Shown here: positions 10,673-22,239 of the stretch, one piece after another
Numbering within the stretch: the stretch's first letter is position 1
Layout: each line of letters starts with the position of its first letter
From: Botrytis cinerea B05.10
Taxonomy: Eukaryota > Ascomycota > Leotiomycetes > Helotiales > Sclerotiniaceae
NCBI RefSeq assembly: GCF_000143535.2
Contig: NC_037313.1
Coordinates: forward strand, 255,501-319,500
Length of the DNA: 64,000 nucleotides
Reading direction: 5' to 3'
The notes under the pieces: generated by a model
Told to the model about the DNA's origin: nothing
Databases searched by the model: none
Seen by the model: the letters and a program-made list of their open reading frames with translations, nothing else
Position numbers and translations under genes: made by a program

Positions 10673-11575
10673 TCAAATATTACCCCAGCTATACGAAAAA
10701 AGATTTTTAATTGCTAAAGTAGCATTAACAAGAAACAAAATAATAAAGATCAATGAGACTGCTACGCTAAAAATAGCTACGACAAATAAAACTACAATGG
10801 AAAACCAATACGATGTTTCAATCAACGCCTGCGAAACTTCATTCAGTCCGACTACCACCTGCATTGCAGTAAGCGCTACTGTCACAAATGCGAAGAGTGT
10901 AATGCCCGCTGCGGTGTACTCTTGTAAATAAGTTGTGTACTCGCGATGCGTGGTAAAATACTTCAAGCCGCGGAATGAGAGTCTGTATATATAATTCAGA
11001 CGCGTGAGTCGAAGTTCACCATATTCAAAGCGTTTGTTCATAAGCGTTCTTGGAACTCGATTGGACAAGATGTTATTATGAAAAGTAGTGCGAAACTCTT
11101 TCCACGATTTCCACTCAATCTTTTTGTGGATGAGACCTAATTCATGGGCGAGAGAGAGATCAGAGGTGTGCTGAATGAGCATTGTGTAAGAGTACAGAAA
11201 GCCGAAGATATTGCTATAGAGGTCGGCATCGGGAAGGACAATAGCATCAATGAAGTTGTGGTCGAGAAGGCAGATCGGCAGTGGCTTGACGTAGATGATA
11301 CGGTCAAACCAAACAAGATGGAGGTCAGACCGTTCAGAGAGAATCACTTCTCGGCAAAGGACTTTTTGATGATGAAGGGCATTGATATTGTCTTTTTTGC
11401 CCGCTGACCATAGGTGACTATGGATATCGTTGAGCTTCTGTTGGGAAAACTCTGTTGTATAATGTTTCTGAGTCGCTGTGGCCTCAGCGATAGTGTTAAT
11501 ATGCTCGGTATCTTCGAGTATTAAATTGTTGATATTTCCGTTATTTATTGTAAAAGGAACGATGAGCGGGGACAT
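10673..11575 (-). CDS. DUF6601-like two-TM membrane protein (copy 1)
   Basis: About 300 aa from ATG 11575. The frame is open upstream to about 11668, and an extra 5' exon starting at 11707 is possible but its intron lacks a clear branch site. The N-terminal soluble part holds ALHHQKVLCREVILSERSDL and HLVWFDRIIYVKPLP, then FEYGELRLTRLNYIYRL. Two long hydrophobic segments follow near the C-terminus (from TLFAFVTVALTAMQVVV and from FSIVVLFVVAIFSVAVSL). It is clearly homologous to the protein at 51960-52937. I believe the family is Pfam DUF6601 (from memory); function unknown. It is transcribed divergently from the SesB-NB-ARC-TPR receptor with 333 bp between start codons, an arrangement repeated at the second copy. 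That suggests a partner role, perhaps at a membrane. Confidence 0.75.
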   Translation of the reverse strand: MSPLIVPFTINNGNINNLILEDTEHINTIAEATATQKHYTTEFSQQKLNDIHSHLWSAGKKDNINALHHQKVLCREVILSERSDLHLVWFDRIIYVKPLPICLLDHNFIDAIVLPDADLYSNIFGFLYSYTMLIQHTSDLSLAHELGLIHKKIEWKSWKEFRTTFHNNILSNRVPRTLMNKRFEYGELRLTRLNYIYRLSFRGLKYFTTHREYTTYLQEYTAAGITLFAFVTVALTAMQVVVGLNEVSQALIETSYWFSIVVLFVVAIFSVAVSLIFIILFLVNATLAIKNLFSYSWGNI

Positions 11576-11908
11576 TTCCAACGATGTTTTAGTTTGTACG
11601 TGCAATGATTTTCTCGAGCTACGAAGAAGAGATACCTGCAATGATCCCACTTTCTCTTGTATTTCCAATCACAAGAATGATACGAGCTTATCTATATTAC
11701 TAAGCATTTTACCAAATCACGAGTGAACGTCTAACTGAGTTAGACATTCGGATGTAACGCAAAATGAGGCTGAATACAGTTGTACAGGCTGAACATGCTG
11801 AACATGATAAAGATGCAACATAATCAACTTTTCTTATCGACCTCGCACTACAGCAGACTATAATACACTGTAAATTTGACACGGACAGATACAGAACACG
11901 ATACAGCA
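11576..11908. promoter_or_regulatory. Shared divergent promoter region, DUF6601-like / SesB-NLR
   Basis: 333 bp between the two divergent start codons. It must hold both promoters and the 5' UTRs. No specific operator recognised. The short distance allows co-regulation. Confidence 0.5.
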
Positions 11909-14900
11909 ATGACATGCACTAAAGAGACAGTTAAATCCAGCGGATTAAACATCTGGTCCAGCAAGAATGAAGATGGACCCGCACCCGTAGTTGAGTAAGC
12001 TAAGCTGCTTTAGAAATCAAGTCAAACGATGCTAACCCCACTCAGCATCATTATGGTTCAAGGTCTAGGTGCACATCCGTTTTATAGCTGGGTGAAGAAA
12101 ATACCATTGCCAAATACTAAAAAACCCAAAAGATCAAGGGTGCAATTTTGGAAGGGCAGAAAACTTCAAAGCAAAGGTGGGGAAGATAGCACAGCAGAGG
12201 TTATGTGGCCGCGGGATATACTTGTACCTTTATTCCAAGATGCGCGGATCGCTACCTATAGCTATAAATCAGACTGGAGAGATGGCACAGTCAAGACGAG
12301 CCTACGTCAATGCGCAGAGCAGTTCCTGAACATTTTATCCCAACACAGACAGCAATCAGATGTAAGCTATGGCATCAATGAAGGTATAGTAATTAATTGA
12401 TTCAAATACTGAAAAGTAGATATAGGAAGAGAAAAGACCACTCGTGCTTATTGGACATAGTCTTGGGTGCCTCGTTATTCAGCAGGTACGCTGCTATCAA
12501 GCTGTATATATACGTTAAGATATCTTACTTACTAGTATAGGTAGGCACTTGTGATTGCGATTCATCAACGAGAATTCACTAATCTACGTCTCTCCGTAGC
12601 AGGTATCATCTTTCTCGGCGCCCCTTTCCAGGGAAGCGATGCAGCGTTATTCGGAACATGGTTAGCCAAAGCCTTGCGTCGTGATACTACATTATTGGAG
12701 TTATTGAAGAAAGATAGTCCAACCCTATACGATCTATCGAGAGACTTTTGGGGCAGTTATAGCGCTTGGGATCTTGTTTGCTTTTATGAGATGATAGATG
12801 CCGAGTTAGGGCCAATAAAGACACAGGTTTGCTTTTATACCTTTTGACAAGTCTCCTTTGATTGACAAATTGTGCAGGTCGTGAGCTCACAGTCAGCTAC
12901 TCTTCTGGGAAAGAGGATGATATTCCTTAACACAGACCATTCTGGGCTTAATAAGTTCAGCGGAGAGGGCGATGAGAATTTTACACTTTTATTACCTGAA
13001 ATTCAAAGAATGATCAGAGACGGACTCTCGATTGTAGTTGACCGTCATCGCGTAAAAGGTATAACTGAACCTATTTCCATAACGATAAAACACTAATATA
13101 TTTTATCTAGACGTTGGCGCTGCGAGCTATGGAAATGTGCATTGGATGGTGCCCCGCACTATCAATCCTCTATTCACCGGACGTAATGAGCTCTTACGTC
13201 GAATACAGGAAGCTATACATTACGATTCTACTTCCGATCTCAATAAACAAAAGAGGTTCGTTATCACTGGGCTAGGCGGACAAGGGAAGAGTGAAATCTG
13301 TTTACAAATTGCAAATCAAATGCGAAAAGAGTATATTTTATCTATATGTTTTTTTTTTTCGTATTATTCTAACTGATCAAATAGATTCTGGGGAATATTC
13401 TGGGTTGATGTCGGTATGGCTTCTACTGCCGAAAGCAACTTTATTGCCATTGCAAAGTTGCTTGGACGCTCGGTCGAAAATGTTTCAGATGCTCTTCAAG
13501 TTCTTGCAACTATCAAGCAAAACTGGCTTCTTATCCTCGATAATGCTGATGATCCGAATTTTGATTATCAGGCTTATTTCCCATCTGGAACTCACGGTGC
13601 GATTCTCATGACATCACGTGTTCCGGAATGTAAGGGATATAGTCCAGAGCAATTCGAAGCATTAGAAGGTCTTGGAAATGAGGATGCAAAGGAGCTTCTC
13701 CTCAAAGCATCTAATATCTCCAAACAATCATGGCTATCTTACGATGATTAGGCTGAGACAATTGTTCAACTTCTAGCATCGCATACATTAGCATTGATTC
13801 AAGCGGGCGCATATATTGCTCAAGGTCATTGTCAATTGCATCAATATCCCAAGGTCTATCAACGACAGCGGAAGCGGCTCTTACAATTCCGGCCTAAGCA
13901 AGCTCAATCGAGATATCACGATGTTTATGCAACCTTTGAAGCATCAGCAGAGGTGCTAGAGCAATCGAAAAGCGAAGCTACGGAAGATGCTCTTCATTTG
14001 CTTGCAGTTCTATCAATGTTAGATTCTGCTATCCTTCCTTGTCAAATATTCGAGGAAGCATGGAATAATAGCAAGAAGATTAAAAGCGCTAGTTCTAAAG
14101 ACTCAAATGAGATTGATGATTTATCTCGAAATCACGTTTTACGATTACCCGGTTTTTTAGTAGCAGAGGGCGACGAATGGGATTCTTTTCGTCTTGTTGA
14201 AGCAACATCTCAACTCGTATCACTCTCCTTGATTATACAGCATAATGCAGATGGTTTAGTGGGATTATCTATGCACCCACTAGCACACGCTTGGGCCAAA
14301 GACCGACAAGACCCGAAACAGCAAGGTGTAGCTTGGGTAGCTGCTGGGTGTATTCTCACACTTTCTCGGCAGAACTCTACAATGTGGCAGACTCAAGAGA
14401 GACAGCTTTTACCTCATATACAATCCTATCTGGATATCAAGATTGGAAGAGTGTTCTCGTTTGGAGATGAATCTAGTGTTGTCCCAATTCTTCTCCAATG
14501 TGGCTGGATATTGTCAAATATGCGACAGGACACAAGGCTTAAACATCTTCTGAAAGATATATTTATTGGAATTAGCAAGAACCCTAAAGAACCATCGAAA
14601 GAGTCTCTCCCATTATATGATCTCCGGGCAAAGAGCTTGTTAAATACAGGAAAGAATAAGAAAGCGGTAACGTTGCTCGAACAAGTAGTCAAGATTCGAC
14701 AGACTACACTGGCCGAAGATCACCCAGATCGACTCGCATCACAACACGTACTCGCAAGTGCGTATCGAGCAAATGGACAGATCAAGGAGGCATTTGCACT
14801 ACTCGAACAAGTGATCAAGATTCGAGAGACTATACAGGCCGAAGATCACCCAAATCGACTCGCATCACAACACGCACTCGCAATTGCGTATCAAGCAAAT

Positions 14901-15380
14901 GGACAGATCAAGGAGGCATTTGCACTACTCGAGCAAGTGGTCAAGATTCGAGAGAATATACAGGCCGAAGATCACCCAGATCGACTCGCATCACAACACG
15001 TACTCGCAAGTGCATATCAAGCAAATGGACAGATCAAGGAGGCAGTTGCACTACTCGAACAAGTGATCAAGATCGAAGAGACTACACTAACCGAAGATCA
15101 CCCAGATCGACTCGCATCACAACACGTACTCGCAAGTGCGTATCGAGCAAATGGACAGATCAAGGAGGCAGTTGCACTACTCGAGCAAGTGGTCAAGATC
15201 GAAGAGACTACACTGGCCGAAGATCACCCAAATCGACTCGCATCACAACACGAACTCGCAGGTGCGTATCAAGCAGATGGACAGGTCAATGAGGCTATCG
15301 TGCTGTTTAAGCAAGTGGTTAGGATAAAAAGAGTCAAGTTTCAGATGGAGCATCCTAGCCGTATAGTATCAGAGAAGTGA
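11909..15380 (+). CDS. SesB-like hydrolase-NB-ARC-TPR receptor, one internal stop
   Basis: NLR-like receptor with a hydrolase-type N-terminus. Exons: 11909-11994, 12046-12361, 12426-12485, 12545-12826, 12878-13058, 13111-13330, 13385-15380. All six introns are 51-64 bp and in phase; together 1,046 codons plus stop. The SesB-like alpha/beta hydrolase (about 1-300) shows VVDIIMVQGLGAHP, the nucleophile elbow GHSLGC, GAPFQGSD and the catalytic-His region NTDHSGLNKF. NB-ARC has P-loop GLGGQGKS (about 362-369) and Walker B WLLILDNADD (about 429). The C-terminus (about 800-1040) is an array of 42-residue kinesin-light-chain-type TPRs. Codon 504 is TAG (13749-13751) where relatives have Gln or Glu, so the allele is probably truncated to 503 aa, losing the TPRs. 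CAG-to-TAG would be a RIP-context (CpA) change. Function inferred: non-self or pathogen sensing. Confidence 0.85.
14660..15330 (+). repeat. TPR-coding tandem array, 126-bp units
   Basis: Five to six consecutive 126-bp units encoding 42-aa TPRs of the form EDHPDRLASQHVLASAY, nearly identical at nucleotide level (AGATCACCCAGATCGACTCG recurs every 126 bp). High identity points to recent unit duplication or conversion. Confidence 0.9.
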
Positions 15381-16107
15381 CTTTCCTACCTTTTAAAACA
15401 AACTTGATCCCAAAACCATCGTTATAAATATGATTGCTTGCAAATCAGCTTTCTCTTCATGTACAATTAGGGTAGAAGTCAATATAGGAGATAACTAGGA
15501 TAGAATATTGCCATTCGTTTTAACTGAAATTTTCACAAGGGCTTAATACAGGTGAGCTTTATGTATTGACTAAGTGAGTTCCAAAATATTAAATAAATTA
15601 GCCTAGAATATTAAAGAAACCTCACTTTTACTCTCTCTAGTAACAACTTACTACTAAGCAGTGATTATATTTATATTATTGTATTATAGAGTTAGAATGT
15701 ATAAAGTGAAAGCGCGTAAAGTACGGGGCAAAGGGTATTGTAGAGTGCTAATAACATTTATGCAACGTTGATTCAATTAATCAATCAAATCAACATTTAT
15801 GCAAAGACTAGGCTATTTTCAGTAAAGCGTTTACAAGTACTCCTGTCTAGCGTGTAGAAGTGAAACTTTCAAAGTGAGTTAGAGGGGAAGCCGATTTCGT
15901 TAGCGACTGTATGTGCTGGGAGTTGGGGTGATTGGGTTTATATTTGGCGTTGTGGTTGGTGTGGGGTCTAGTGTAAGGAGGTAAATGATAAAAGGGAAAA
16001 CCCCTGAGTGTTTTATTTGTTAAGCTGAAGTTCTGGACTTAAGGGGGGGTTTTATTGGGGGTTGTTTGTGATTGTGTGTAGGTATAATCGTACTTCGACT
16101 TCTCCTA
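15381..16107. other. Intergenic, downstream of SesB-NLR
   Basis: No gene seen. Sequence around 15876-15910 (AGGGGAAGCCGATTTCGTTA) recurs diverged near 21810-21835, so part of this is repetitive. Confidence 0.4.
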
Positions 16108-16112
16108 GTAAT

Positions 16113-16364
16113 TGTCACGAAGTCACCTACATTCACGTGGGATAACGAAGAAGCCGATGGTCCGTTCGCACGCGATCGGATTTCGAGGATTTACTATGGG
16201 AAAATGGTGATGGTAAGATCGAAGAAGAACGCGGCCGAGGCCGCTCCGTTAGTGTGCGAGATTATGTATATAAAGAGCCACCCAGAGAGCTGTAGTTCTA
16301 TAGCTTTAGATTCTAAGAATGAAATGAACCCTGTTTATTCAGCTCTCTAAGGCATAGCGTCACA
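16113..16364 (+). mobile_element. Solo LTR, family L, copy 1
   Basis: 252 bp beginning TGTCACGAAGTCACC and ending GCGTCACA, flanked on both sides by the 5-bp direct repeat GTAAT (16108-16112 and 16365-16369). Contains TATATAAAGAGCC as a likely TATA box. The TG...CA ends and 5-bp duplication are those of an LTR retrotransposon, here reduced to one LTR. A 92-codon open frame across it is incidental. Confidence 0.88.
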
Positions 16365-16369
16365 GTAAT

Positions 16370-16610
16370 GTAGTAATGTACTAATGTATTAAGATAATAA
16401 AATAATAATAGAATAATAGAATAATATAACAATTACTATAAGTTTCATAGCAAGGCAAAGCGCATCGATATTCCATGGCGATATATTTGAAAAGACATAA
16501 TAGACACCAAAAGACTAAATGTCGTATGGATCTCTGGAACAGATCAAACAGCAGACATTCCTATAAAACAATTGATCTACCCTATCTTTACAATTCATGG
16601 AAAAGATCTA
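16370..16610. other. Short AT-rich spacer between solo LTR and repeat D
   Basis: Contains an AATAATAGAATAAT-type low-complexity stretch (about 16390-16430). No gene. Confidence 0.4.
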
Positions 16611-17296
16611 ACGTCTATCCATGTATCCCGAAACGCACCCTGTAGCAAAACAAATCTGTAGTTTTGAAACCATAACTTTTTTCTTAGTAAGTTTACGGAG
16701 TTGTTATTGATACACTATTTTATTTAGCTATTTCTTTCTAAGAAGATTACTTAACAGATAAAAGAGTATAATTGATCATACTATCAATTATTCCAATTAC
16801 ATTATCGATCGATGCTTCTACTCTCCATTTTTGTTTTAACGACAATTATTGAAGTCTTTTTTATTTATTTATATAATTTGGAGTATATTAGGAAAAGTCT
16901 CATTTCGAAATAACATAGCTCCAAATTTTGGAGATATATAGAGAGAGGTAGAGGGTGAACTCCGAGAGTTACTTCGATATACGGAGCTAGCCTTTTGTTT
17001 TGTTGTTTCGTAATATATATTAGCCGAGTTGCAGTTTACTAGATTTACATTTAGGCTCACTAAACTTCACCCAGCTACTAATCTCAAGTGTAGCCATGCG
17101 TGTGGCGTAATAGTAGAGCGTCGTCCTTTCTCAGCCGCGATGGTAGCTCTTCTTGCGCAACACACATGTCCCTGGTGTGCTTCAACTATACTTTGCTCTT
17201 ATAGATTCTAATAATATTCTTTATTCTGTATTCTCTCGCATGCTTATAGTAAACGCTTAATAAAAGAAAAGACCTAAAACCAATAATACTTCACTA
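16611..17296 (+). repeat. Dispersed repeat D, copy 2
   Basis: About 690 bp, collinear with 38321-38967. Shared blocks are ACGTCTATCC at the start, AACTTTTTTCTTAGTAAGT, CATAGCTCCAAATTTTGGAG, AGCCATGCGTGTGGCGTAA, TTATTCTGTATTCTCTC and CCAATAATAC at the end. No TIRs, LTR-type ends or coding capacity seen, so its class is unknown. It lies just 3' of the HET-ANK gene. Confidence 0.8.
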
Positions 17297-17534
17297 TGTT
17301 AAAAAGAGAGTCATAGAACAGAAGTTGTATGTATTGATAAATGTATAGATTCACTTTTTAGACCTATGATTGTTAAGAATAGCGCGTAGAAGAGAAAAGT
17401 ATATTTTTCAGAATCTTCTTGACTAAATTTATGTTTCTCTCCAAAATGTTCTTGAATAATATATATACTCTATCTCCACTAAAACCCTTCTCATTAAAGT
17501 TAAAATAAAAAGAAACCTTATATGAAGTAAATAA

Positions 17535-20500
17535 CTAATTAATGTAATCATCTAATAGCTTGACAACTGCCTCATGCCCATTCCTAGCAGCCAACCATAG
17601 CGGCGTCTGATTGGATTTGTCCTTCCAATCGACTTCGACCTGACCAGTTGCGAGTAGCAGCTTGACAACAGGCTTATGTCCATTCTTGGCAGCCCACGAT
17701 AGCGGTGTCTGATTGTATAAGCTATCCTTCGAATCGACTTCAACCTGGCCAGTTGCAAGTAGTAGCTTGACAATTGCCTCATGCCCGTTCCCAGCAGCCC
17801 ACGATAGCGGTGTCTGATTACATTCGTTATCCTTCGAATTGACTTCAACCTGACCAGTCGCAAGTAGCAGCTTGACAACTGCCTTATACCCATTCTCAGC
17901 AGCCCACGATAGCGGCGTCCGATTGGATTCGTCCTTCGAATCGACTTCAACCTGGCCAGTTGCAAGTAGCAGTTTGACAATTGCCTCATGCCCGTTCCCA
18001 GCAGCCCATGATAGCGGCGTTCGATTGTACTTATCCTTCGAATCGACTTCAACCTGGCCAGTTGCAAGTAGTAGCTTGACAATTGCCTTATGCCCGTTCC
18101 CAGCAGCCCATAATAGCGGTGTTTGATTACATTCGTTATCTTTCGAATCGACTTCAATCTGACCAATTGAAAGTAGCAGCTTGACAACAGCCTCATGTCC
18201 ATTTCTAGCAGCCAACGATAGAGGTGTTCGATTGGATTCGTCCTTCGAATCGACTTCAATCTGACCAGTTGCAAGTAGCAGCTTGACAATTGCCTCATGC
18301 CCGTTCCCAGCAGCCCATGATAGCGGCGTTCGATTGTACTTATCCTTCGAATCGACTTCAACCTGGATAGTTGCAAGTAGCAGCTTGACAACTGCCTTAT
18401 ACCCATTCTCAGCAGCCCACGATAGCGGCGTCCGATGGAAGAAGCCGCCCTTCACATCAACTTCAACCTGGCCAGTTGCGAGTAGTAGCTTGACAATTGC
18501 CTCATGCCCGTTCCCAGCAGCCCATGATAGCGGCGTTCGATTGTACTTATCCTTCGAATCGACTTCAACCTGGATAGTTGCAAGTAGCAGCTTGACAACT
18601 GCCTTATACCCATTCTCAGCAGCCCACGATAGCGGCGTCCGATTGGATTCGTCCTTCGAATCGACTTCAACCTGGCCAGTTGCAAGTAGCAGTTTGACAA
18701 CAGCCTTATGTCCATTCTTGGCAGCCCGAGATAGTGGTGTCCGATTGTACTTATTCTTCGAATCGACTTCAACCTGGCCAGTTGCGAGTAGTAGCTTGAC
18801 AATAGTCTCATGCCCGTTCCCAGCAGCCCATGATAGCGGTGTTTGATTGAATTGGCTACCCTTCGAATCGACTTCAACCTGACCAGTTGCAAGTAATAGC
18901 TTGACAATAGCCTCATGCCCATTCTCAGCAGCCAACGATAGTGGTGTCTGATTATAACGGTCCTTCGAATCGACTTCAATCTGACTAGTTGCAAGTAGCA
19001 GCTTGACAATTGCCTCATGCCCGTTCTCAGCAGCCCATGATAGCGGCGTTCGATGGAAGAAGCCGCCCTTCACATCAACTTCAACCTGGCCAGTTGCGAG
19101 TAGTAGCTTGACAATTGCCTCATGCCCGTTCCCAGCAGCCCAAAATAGCGGCGTTTGATTGTAGAAGCCACCCTCCGAATCGACTTCAACCTGGCCAGTT
19201 GCGAGTAGTAGCTTGACAATTGCCTCGTGCCCATTCTCAGCAGCCCGAGATAGTGGTGTCCGATCACATTCGTTATCTTTCGAATCGACTTCAATCTGAC
19301 TAGTTGCAAGTAGCAGCTTGACAATTGCCTCATGCCCGTTCCCAGCAGCCCACGATAGCGGCGTCCGATTGGATTCGTCCTTCGAATCGACTTCAACCTG
19401 GCCAGTTGCAAGTAGCAGCTTGACAATTGCCTCATGCCCGTTCCCAGCAGCCCATAATAGCGGTGTTTGATTACATTCGTTATCTTTCGAATCGACTTCA
19501 ATCTGACCAGTTGCAAGTAGCAGCTTGACAACAGCCTCATGTCCATTTCTAGCAGCCAACGATAGAGGTGTTCGATTGTATCTATCCTTCCAATTGACTT
19601 CGACTTGACCAGTTGCAAGTAGCAGCTTGACAACTGCTTCATGTCCATTCTTGGCAGCCAACAATAGAGGTGTTCGATTGTATCTATCCTTCCAATCGAC
19701 TTCGACCTGACTAGTTGCAAGTAGCAGCTTGACAACTGCTTCATGCCCATTCCTAGCAGCCAGTGGTAGCGGCGTCTGATTATACTTCCCGTCCTTTGCA
19801 TCTGGATGAACTATATCAATCAACAGCTCGGTAATATCTTTGTGTCCTTCCCCAGCAACAAATGACAGTAGTGTCCGACTGTATTGGCTAAGCGGTCCAG
19901 GAATATATTCTTCTCCAAATGTTGCCATATAAGTACTTCTTGCTTCTAGAAGCCTTTCATCCGCTTTTTCATGTTCTTTCAAATCATCTAATATCGCTAT
20001 ATCGTTCCATAATCTAATCGCTTCATTTAAATATTCTCCGGACTTTGCTTTGGAAGAAAATAACGATTGACTATATGTCTTTGTTAAGGTATCGTATTTT
20101 TCTTGATCTTGTAACTTTTCGTAGGAATTCTCCCAGTCCCAGAAAAGTAAGAAATCCCGCAAAAACTTTGTCGTTGATTGGGAAATTTCGGGCCATTCGA
20201 AATGGCTTTCCGTGTTTAAAGTAGTTGCTGCAATTATAATAATGTCAAAGTGATCTTTACATAGTCTAATAATCGTAGGCTTTGAAGCTCCATATAATAG
20301 GCAGATTATATCATTCTCTTGGATGGGTTTTGCTGAAGCTTGAAGGGTCCATTCTATCGTGTCGCCTAGATCGGAAGCTGTATTTCTAGATATGATAGTC
20401 AAATTCTGTCTATCACCCTTTCTAACTGAGGAAACCTGGCCAAGAATACAGCCCTTGCATTGGATCACCGCCCTCTGGCCAGAAACTTCCACAGATATAT

Positions 20501-21487
20501 TTTCACTGAGAACGAACTTAATAAGTTGCTGGAATAGTTCTTCCCAGGAAGTGTTATAATCAGGCTGTAAGCCAGCCTTTTCGAGATCGTCAGAGCTCAT
20601 ACCAAGTAAAGCATACACCTTATCGCGGTTATCAGTAGCTTGGCGGGTATGAAACATGTCTATCAATTCAGCTAAAGACCGTATGTTTAGGGAGAACCTC
20701 TTTGATAGATCTGTTCTAAATTTAGGTCGGAAGCCAGCGTGCTCTATTAGATAGATGGCTGTCTTCAATTCCGGAGAAGCAGTATAAGAGAGCTTTAGGG
20801 ATTTCACACCCAAGCAGAATATATATCCGTCAATAGCCGTAGATCCACACATTATTACGACATCTCGAGCTGCGGCAACCTCCTGGAGCACCTGAAGCCA
20901 TTATGTCAATATCATCTTGCAACTGTAGATAATAATATGTTCCTTACCCAGATACGTTGGAACCATGGGTTTTGAAGAAGGTTGAGTATTTGTTGCTGCT
21001 TTATCTCTTTCTTCGAGTGCTCTATAAGTTCTTCATTATTAGCAGCAAGCTGTATATCCTCAAGTGCTCCCTGTTTCTCTACCGTTTGCTCTCCGAGCCA
21101 AACTATAACACGATGTGCGCTGATATAAATTTGCGCCATAAGCTGGACTTGCTGTTTTCGTTCTTCTTTGTTATTTTGATCGATACAAATAGCATCTACC
21201 CATATAATTCGCTCAAAAGAATAGTCTCGAAGTTGTAACAGCGCAGCGTGTAGATTTACCGTAACCTGAAACTGGGCTTTATCTACGTAGATAGACAAAG
21301 TCTGCTTCGGATCGCCCCATACATAGGACAAAGCTTCGTATAAATGAGTTCGTATGCTCGATCTCTGTAGAGAATAATTGCAAAGCTCGCAATGTAAGGG
21401 TGCAGCCTCGTCTTCACTTGGCAACAGTCGAAGCATGCGAATATTGTTGCCATTTTCTGGAAGCAAAGAATACAGATGGGAAGACAT
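17535..21487 (-). CDS. HET domain-ankyrin repeat protein
   Basis: 1,298-aa protein encoded by exon 1 (20948-21487) and exon 2 (17535-20891). The 56-bp intron (20892-20947; GTAAGG...CTTCAG) splits the HET motif RIW/VLQEVA exactly in phase. HET domain at about 40-260: LYEALSYVWGDP, IIWVDAICIDQNN, RIWVLQEVAAARD. A linker region with RDKVYALLGMSS, typical of HET proteins, follows. From about residue 540 to the end there are some 22 ankyrin repeats with consensus GHEAIVKLLLATGQVEVDS. Repeats differ mainly between VEVD and TPL, the ligand-facing tip of the ankyrin hairpin. No nucleotide-binding domain is present. Likely an incompatibility or immune effector whose ANK array senses a partner. Intact, with no internal stops. 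Confidence 0.92.
17550..19800 (-). repeat. Ankyrin-coding tandem array (about 21 units of 102-108 bp)
   Basis: Nearly identical units inside the HET-ANK coding sequence. Unit length varies slightly because the tip loop changes (KDESN, KDKYN, KDNECN, KGGFFH, EGGFYN, KGSQFN). The run with tips GGFFH, then KDKYN preceded by LLLATIQVEVD, occurs twice, so multi-unit blocks have been copied. Confidence 0.92.
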
Positions 21488-22239
21488 AGCGTATGATATG
21501 ACACATCAAGATATCGATTTGATATTGTTCTCCCAGATGGCTCGGAAAGAGGTGAGAGAGGCTAGTAGAGTGTTCTCACAGGCAAAGGTACCTCACTCGC
21601 AATGCGGGGTCGTCAGCAGCACGTGATTTTTACGCACACCTGCCACGTTTGTGCATTTATGATATTTAGCCAGGCTGCGACGTTCAGCCTCATCTAACAC
21701 CACATTCGAATATATAACCTAATAATTATACATTCTATGAACGCTGCAACTAACCTATTCAGACAACAAGCTGTTAAAAATTCTGTCTACTGAAATTTTC
21801 ACAATCAGTTTGAGGGGAAGCCGATATCATTAACAGCTATATTGTGATATCAATAGCTTACCTTAAAATCAATGAGATTAATCACAAATCTTTCCCTATT
21901 TATAGAGGCTTATTAAGTTCAGCAATTCCCGATAAGCTCTTGGTCTGTGCTATAAACATTAGTATGTTCTAAAGAAACATAAAATATAATTATAAACGAA
22001 ACAAACAGAATTTTTGTGTAGTTATGGATTTAAAGCCATTTAAACTCGAAATACCTACAATTTGTCTTGTTACAGAGTACGGCTCGGGACACAAGGGCAG
22101 ACGTTGGTTGATCAATTTGGAATTGTTGGAATAGAAAAAGAAGTTTGTTACTAGCATACTGCTTAGTATCATATATATGATTTTCAATAGAGATGCTAAA
22201 GGCAAAAGAGTCAAAGAGAGTCAATTGGTACTAGGCGCG
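21488..22239. other. Intergenic upstream of HET-ANK gene
   Basis: Promoter of the HET-ANK gene at its proximal end; the rest is repeat debris. A stretch near 21810-21930 is related to sequence near 43600-43670 (ATTAATCACAAATCTTTCCC versus GTTAATCACAAGTCTTTTCC). Confidence 0.4.
22030..22115 (-). repeat. Dispersed repeat D, short fragment (copy 3)
   Basis: Read on the minus strand it gives CAACGTCTGCCCTTGTGTCC, then GTAACAAGACAAATTGTAG. That is the diverged start of repeat D as seen at 38321 and 16611. Confidence 0.5.

Noticed and set aside
16072..16350. 92-codon plus-strand ORF
   Set aside because: Lies in a solo LTR with target-site duplications; homologous LTR copies do not keep the frame.
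17552..19801. Long alternative ORFs on both strands across the ankyrin region
   Set aside because: Repetitive shadows of the HET-ANK coding sequence; periodicity follows the ankyrin units.
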